Assembly (NCBI GenBank): GCA_964639765.1
Contig: CAZXEN010000004.1
Span: forward strand, 26,158-90,157
Source of the DNA: Scybalousia_A sp964639765
GTDB taxonomy: Bacteria > Bacteroidota > Bacteroidia > Bacteroidales > P3
Direction of reading: 5' to 3'
Length of the DNA: 64,000 nucleotides
Below the pieces are notes generated by a model. The model did not search any database, was not told where the DNA came from, and was given only the letters and a program-made list of their open reading frames with translations. This document shows, one piece after another, positions 62,090 through 64,000 of this stretch. The translations under genes were made by a program, and so were the position numbers. Position 1 is the first letter of the stretch, and each line of letters begins with the position of its first letter.

Positions 62090-63064
62090 TTATTGTTGTT
62101 CTTCTTCCTCAGAAACGACTTCTATATCTACACTCAACTTACCGTCAGCTGTTGAACGGTTAGCGACATTGATTCTTCTTATCATTGGGTTGGTAACCCG
62201 TAGGTCAAAAGGAAAGACTCCTCCATAAACTCCTACTTGAGTCCCGTCAGTGCCTAATACTGTACTTGCTACACTGTCTTGCAGTTCAAATGAATATGCA
62301 AAGTCTCCATTGAAATTTTGAAAAACAGAAGACATTCCATAATAATTAACACAATTATGTGCTTGAGAAGAGAACAAACCAGAGTTACCATAATTTTGTA
62401 TGCCAATACAATTAAATGAAGATACTGTACTTTCATTAAAACAACCTCTACAGTATAGTATAGAATTGTAAAAAGAACGATTACCCACTCCGCTCTTAAT
62501 ATCAACTATACAGTTATGAAAGGAGGCTTGCCAACTACTATTAGATGTATTTAAAACAATACTATTGATAAATTGAGTAGATGTCATTGCTATAGGGTTA
62601 AGAGTGTTTATAATACAGTTAATAAAATTTGTCTCATAAGTAGAATTACTTCCAATCATCACGTTATCTATGTAACATTTCATTATCTTAGGCTTATATG
62701 CTGACTGCATATCGATACTCCATATACTAATTCCTTCTAAAGTGAAACGATTAACTGAATCTCCTTGTATATTCACGGTAAAACTTCCCGAAAGAACTGT
62801 GGCATCTGTACCGGCTATATCGTCTGAAATCATTCCTGCTCCACGGATAGTTATAGCTTTGCTAATATTTACAGAACTGAATGTTCCTCCTGACAATGTG
62901 ATAATATCACCACCAACAGCATTGTTATATGCCTGTCCTAATGCACTTGAACCATAATACACACTTATACTGTCATTGTGATTTAGTGTTGCAACCAGAT
63001 TCATCTGTGCATAATTTAGCGTTGCCATAAGCATGGCAACGCATAAAATACATATTCTTTTCAT
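62090..63064 (-). CDS. Secreted beta-helix-like protein
   Basis: 324 residues with a signal peptide (MKRICILCVAMLMATLNYAQ). The pattern AVGGDIITLSGGTFSSVNIS, KAITIRGAG, then many short strands rich in Asn/Ser/Cys (NFINCIINTL, FINSIVLNTS, FHNCIVDIKS) is that of right-handed parallel beta-helix proteins of the pectate-lyase fold. No catalytic residues are recognised and there is no T9SS tail; it ends with EEEEQQ. It is 16 bp upstream of the large cargo gene and probably shares its transcript. Confidence 0.75.
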   Translation of the reverse strand: MKRICILCVAMLMATLNYAQMNLVATLNHNDSISVYYGSSALGQAYNNAVGGDIITLSGGTFSSVNISKAITIRGAGMISDDIAGTDATVLSGSFTVNIQGDSVNRFTLEGISIWSIDMQSAYKPKIMKCYIDNVMIGSNSTYETNFINCIINTLNPIAMTSTQFINSIVLNTSNSSWQASFHNCIVDIKSGVGNRSFYNSILYCRGCFNESTVSSFNCIGIQNYGNSGLFSSQAHNCVNYYGMSSVFQNFNGDFAYSFELQDSVASTVLGTDGTQVGVYGGVFPFDLRVTNPMIRRINVANRSTADGKLSVDIEVVSEEEEQQ

Positions 63065-63068
63065 TGTT

Positions 63069-64000
63069 TTATTTGTTTATTATTAGTTTTTGCTGTCTGT
63101 TTCCTGTCTTTATGTAATATATTCCTTTTGGTAGGTCAGAGATATTTATTGTTGTTTCGCCTTTTGGATTTTTTATTTGTTTTACTATCTGTCCAAGGTT
63201 GTTGTAGATAAATATATCTTCATCTGTCGTAAGAGTTATATTTTCCTTTGCAGGGTTTGGATAAACATTTATTGTATTTTCTTTATCTACAGCATCTATT
63301 CCAGAGTTTAGCAAAGTAGTAAACACAACGTCTTCTCCATACTGAGTTTCATTTGATGTGGTGGCAAATGCTCTGTATGTATATGTTGTATTTGGCGTAA
63401 GTCCAGTAAGAACTTCCGTTAATATTGTTCCTGATACATTTACAACATTATAGCTTGTTGCATTTAGTTCTTTCCATTCAAAGCCTTGAGCCAATATCTC
63501 TAAATTACCCTCAATGTTTATCTCTCCATTAAGAGTTGCTGTGGTATCTGTTATATCGGTTGCTTCTCTTGTCTCAACAACAACACTTCCGTTTTCACAA
63601 TACTCTTGTATATTAGTAAACTCTCTCCAATATGTTGCACTTGAATAATCTTCTAACGTACCACAAGGCACATAAAGAGGTATCCCTCTATATACATTAT
63701 TAAATGTATTGCTATATATTGTTGGAGGAACAGCAGGCATAGAATAAATTGTATCTATACTGCCACAACCCTCAAAAGCATAGTCTCTTATTTCTGTTAC
63801 TCCACTTCCTATTGTTACTATGTCTAAACCTTCGCAATCACGGAAAGCACTTTCACCGATACTTGTAACACTATTTGGAATTGTAACAGATGTTAAACCT
63901 GTACAACTAGAGAAAGCTCCATAACCAATACTTGTAACACTATTTGGAATAGTAACAGATGTTAAACCTGTACAACCACTGAAAGCAGAACTTTCAATAC
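63069..64000 (-). CDS. BspA-like leucine-rich-repeat protein with FN3-like domain and T9SS tail (5' end outside window)
   Basis: 310 codons seen, open at the right edge. The visible N-terminal part holds LRR_5 (BspA-type) repeats of 23 residues, GLTSVTIPNSVTSIG twice with near-identical DNA 69 bp apart, then VTEIRDYAFEGCGSIDTIYS. A fibronectin-III-like domain follows (TDTTATLNGEINIEGN; TGLTPNTTYTYRAFATTSNE). The C-terminus is a T9SS type A tail (NTINVYPNPAKENITL ... LPKGIYYIKTGNRQQKLIIN). BspA-like proteins bind host or bacterial surfaces. It lies 4 bp upstream of the beta-helix gene, so the last three genes are likely one operon. Confidence 0.9.
   Translation of the reverse strand, partial: IESSAFSGCTGLTSVTIPNSVTSIGYGAFSSCTGLTSVTIPNSVTSIGESAFRDCEGLDIVTIGSGVTEIRDYAFEGCGSIDTIYSMPAVPPTIYSNTFNNVYRGIPLYVPCGTLEDYSSATYWREFTNIQEYCENGSVVVETREATDITDTTATLNGEINIEGNLEILAQGFEWKELNATSYNVVNVSGTILTEVLTGLTPNTTYTYRAFATTSNETQYGEDVVFTTLLNSGIDAVDKENTINVYPNPAKENITLTTDEDIFIYNNLGQIVKQIKNPKGETTINISDLPKGIYYIKTGNRQQKLIINK

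Overview
The window is a low-GC scaffold from a Bacteroidota chromosome, most likely an uncultured anaerobic Bacteroidales. Supporting signs are PorP/SprF and OmpA/PD40 proteins of the type IX secretion system (T9SS), T9SS type A sorting tails, an S46 dipeptidyl-peptidase, the long Bacteroidota form of NusB, HU-type proteins with a downstream 'smalltalk' peptide, and promoters of the Bacteroides form (TTTG, then TAnnTTTG about 20 bases later). A 100-N block marks it as an assembled scaffold. Lysine 5,6-aminomutase, a monomeric [FeFe] hydrogenase and a citrate-lyase-activating fusion suggest a fermentative amino-acid user.

Layout. 1-4.75 kb: acyl-CoA-synthetase-like fragment, [FeFe] hydrogenase, M16 peptidase. 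4.9-15.6 kb: a defence/mobile island with a serine recombinase, a complete LlaJI-like restriction-modification operon (XRE regulator, two m5C methyltransferases, McrB-like NTPase, McrC-like nuclease), a frameshifted DUF3644 gene, a 5'-truncated fic gene and a DUF4143-type ATPase. 15.9-19.9 kb: a replicon-like module with HU-like protein plus smalltalk peptide, a small basic protein, a 12-bp phased iteron-like array, an AEP-type primase and a RepA-like helicase. A 46-bp palindromic unit lies inside the helicase gene and again, inverted, just after its stop. 20.4-24.8 kb: MscS channel, NusB, DUF1573 lipoprotein, CitC-CitG fusion. 25-28.2 kb: a decayed sigma/anti-sigma locus and a TPR protein with an in-frame 57-bp duplication. 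28.2-41 kb: core genes (gyrA, folA, lpxD, kamDE, recQ, lpdA) and an S46 peptidase. 41.4-44.7 kb: S1-type lipoprotein peptidase, then an EcoRI-type adenine methyltransferase with a DUF262 protein that has lost its HNH end, behind a leader carrying a large imperfect hairpin. 44.8-57.4 kb: FKBP isomerase, ilvE, icd, a three-gene T9SS-type envelope operon, M3 peptidase, LTA-synthase-like enzyme, GT4 glycosyltransferase. 57.6-64 kb: three consecutive secreted proteins (a very large T9SS cargo with 147-bp repeats and the assembly gap, a beta-helix-like protein, and a BspA-like LRR protein running off the end).

The most notable points are the LlaJI-like system in a Bacteroidota island, the neighbouring integrated-replicon module with candidate iterons, and the palindromic element that has entered the helicase reading frame without breaking it. 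No tRNA, rRNA or CRISPR array was seen.
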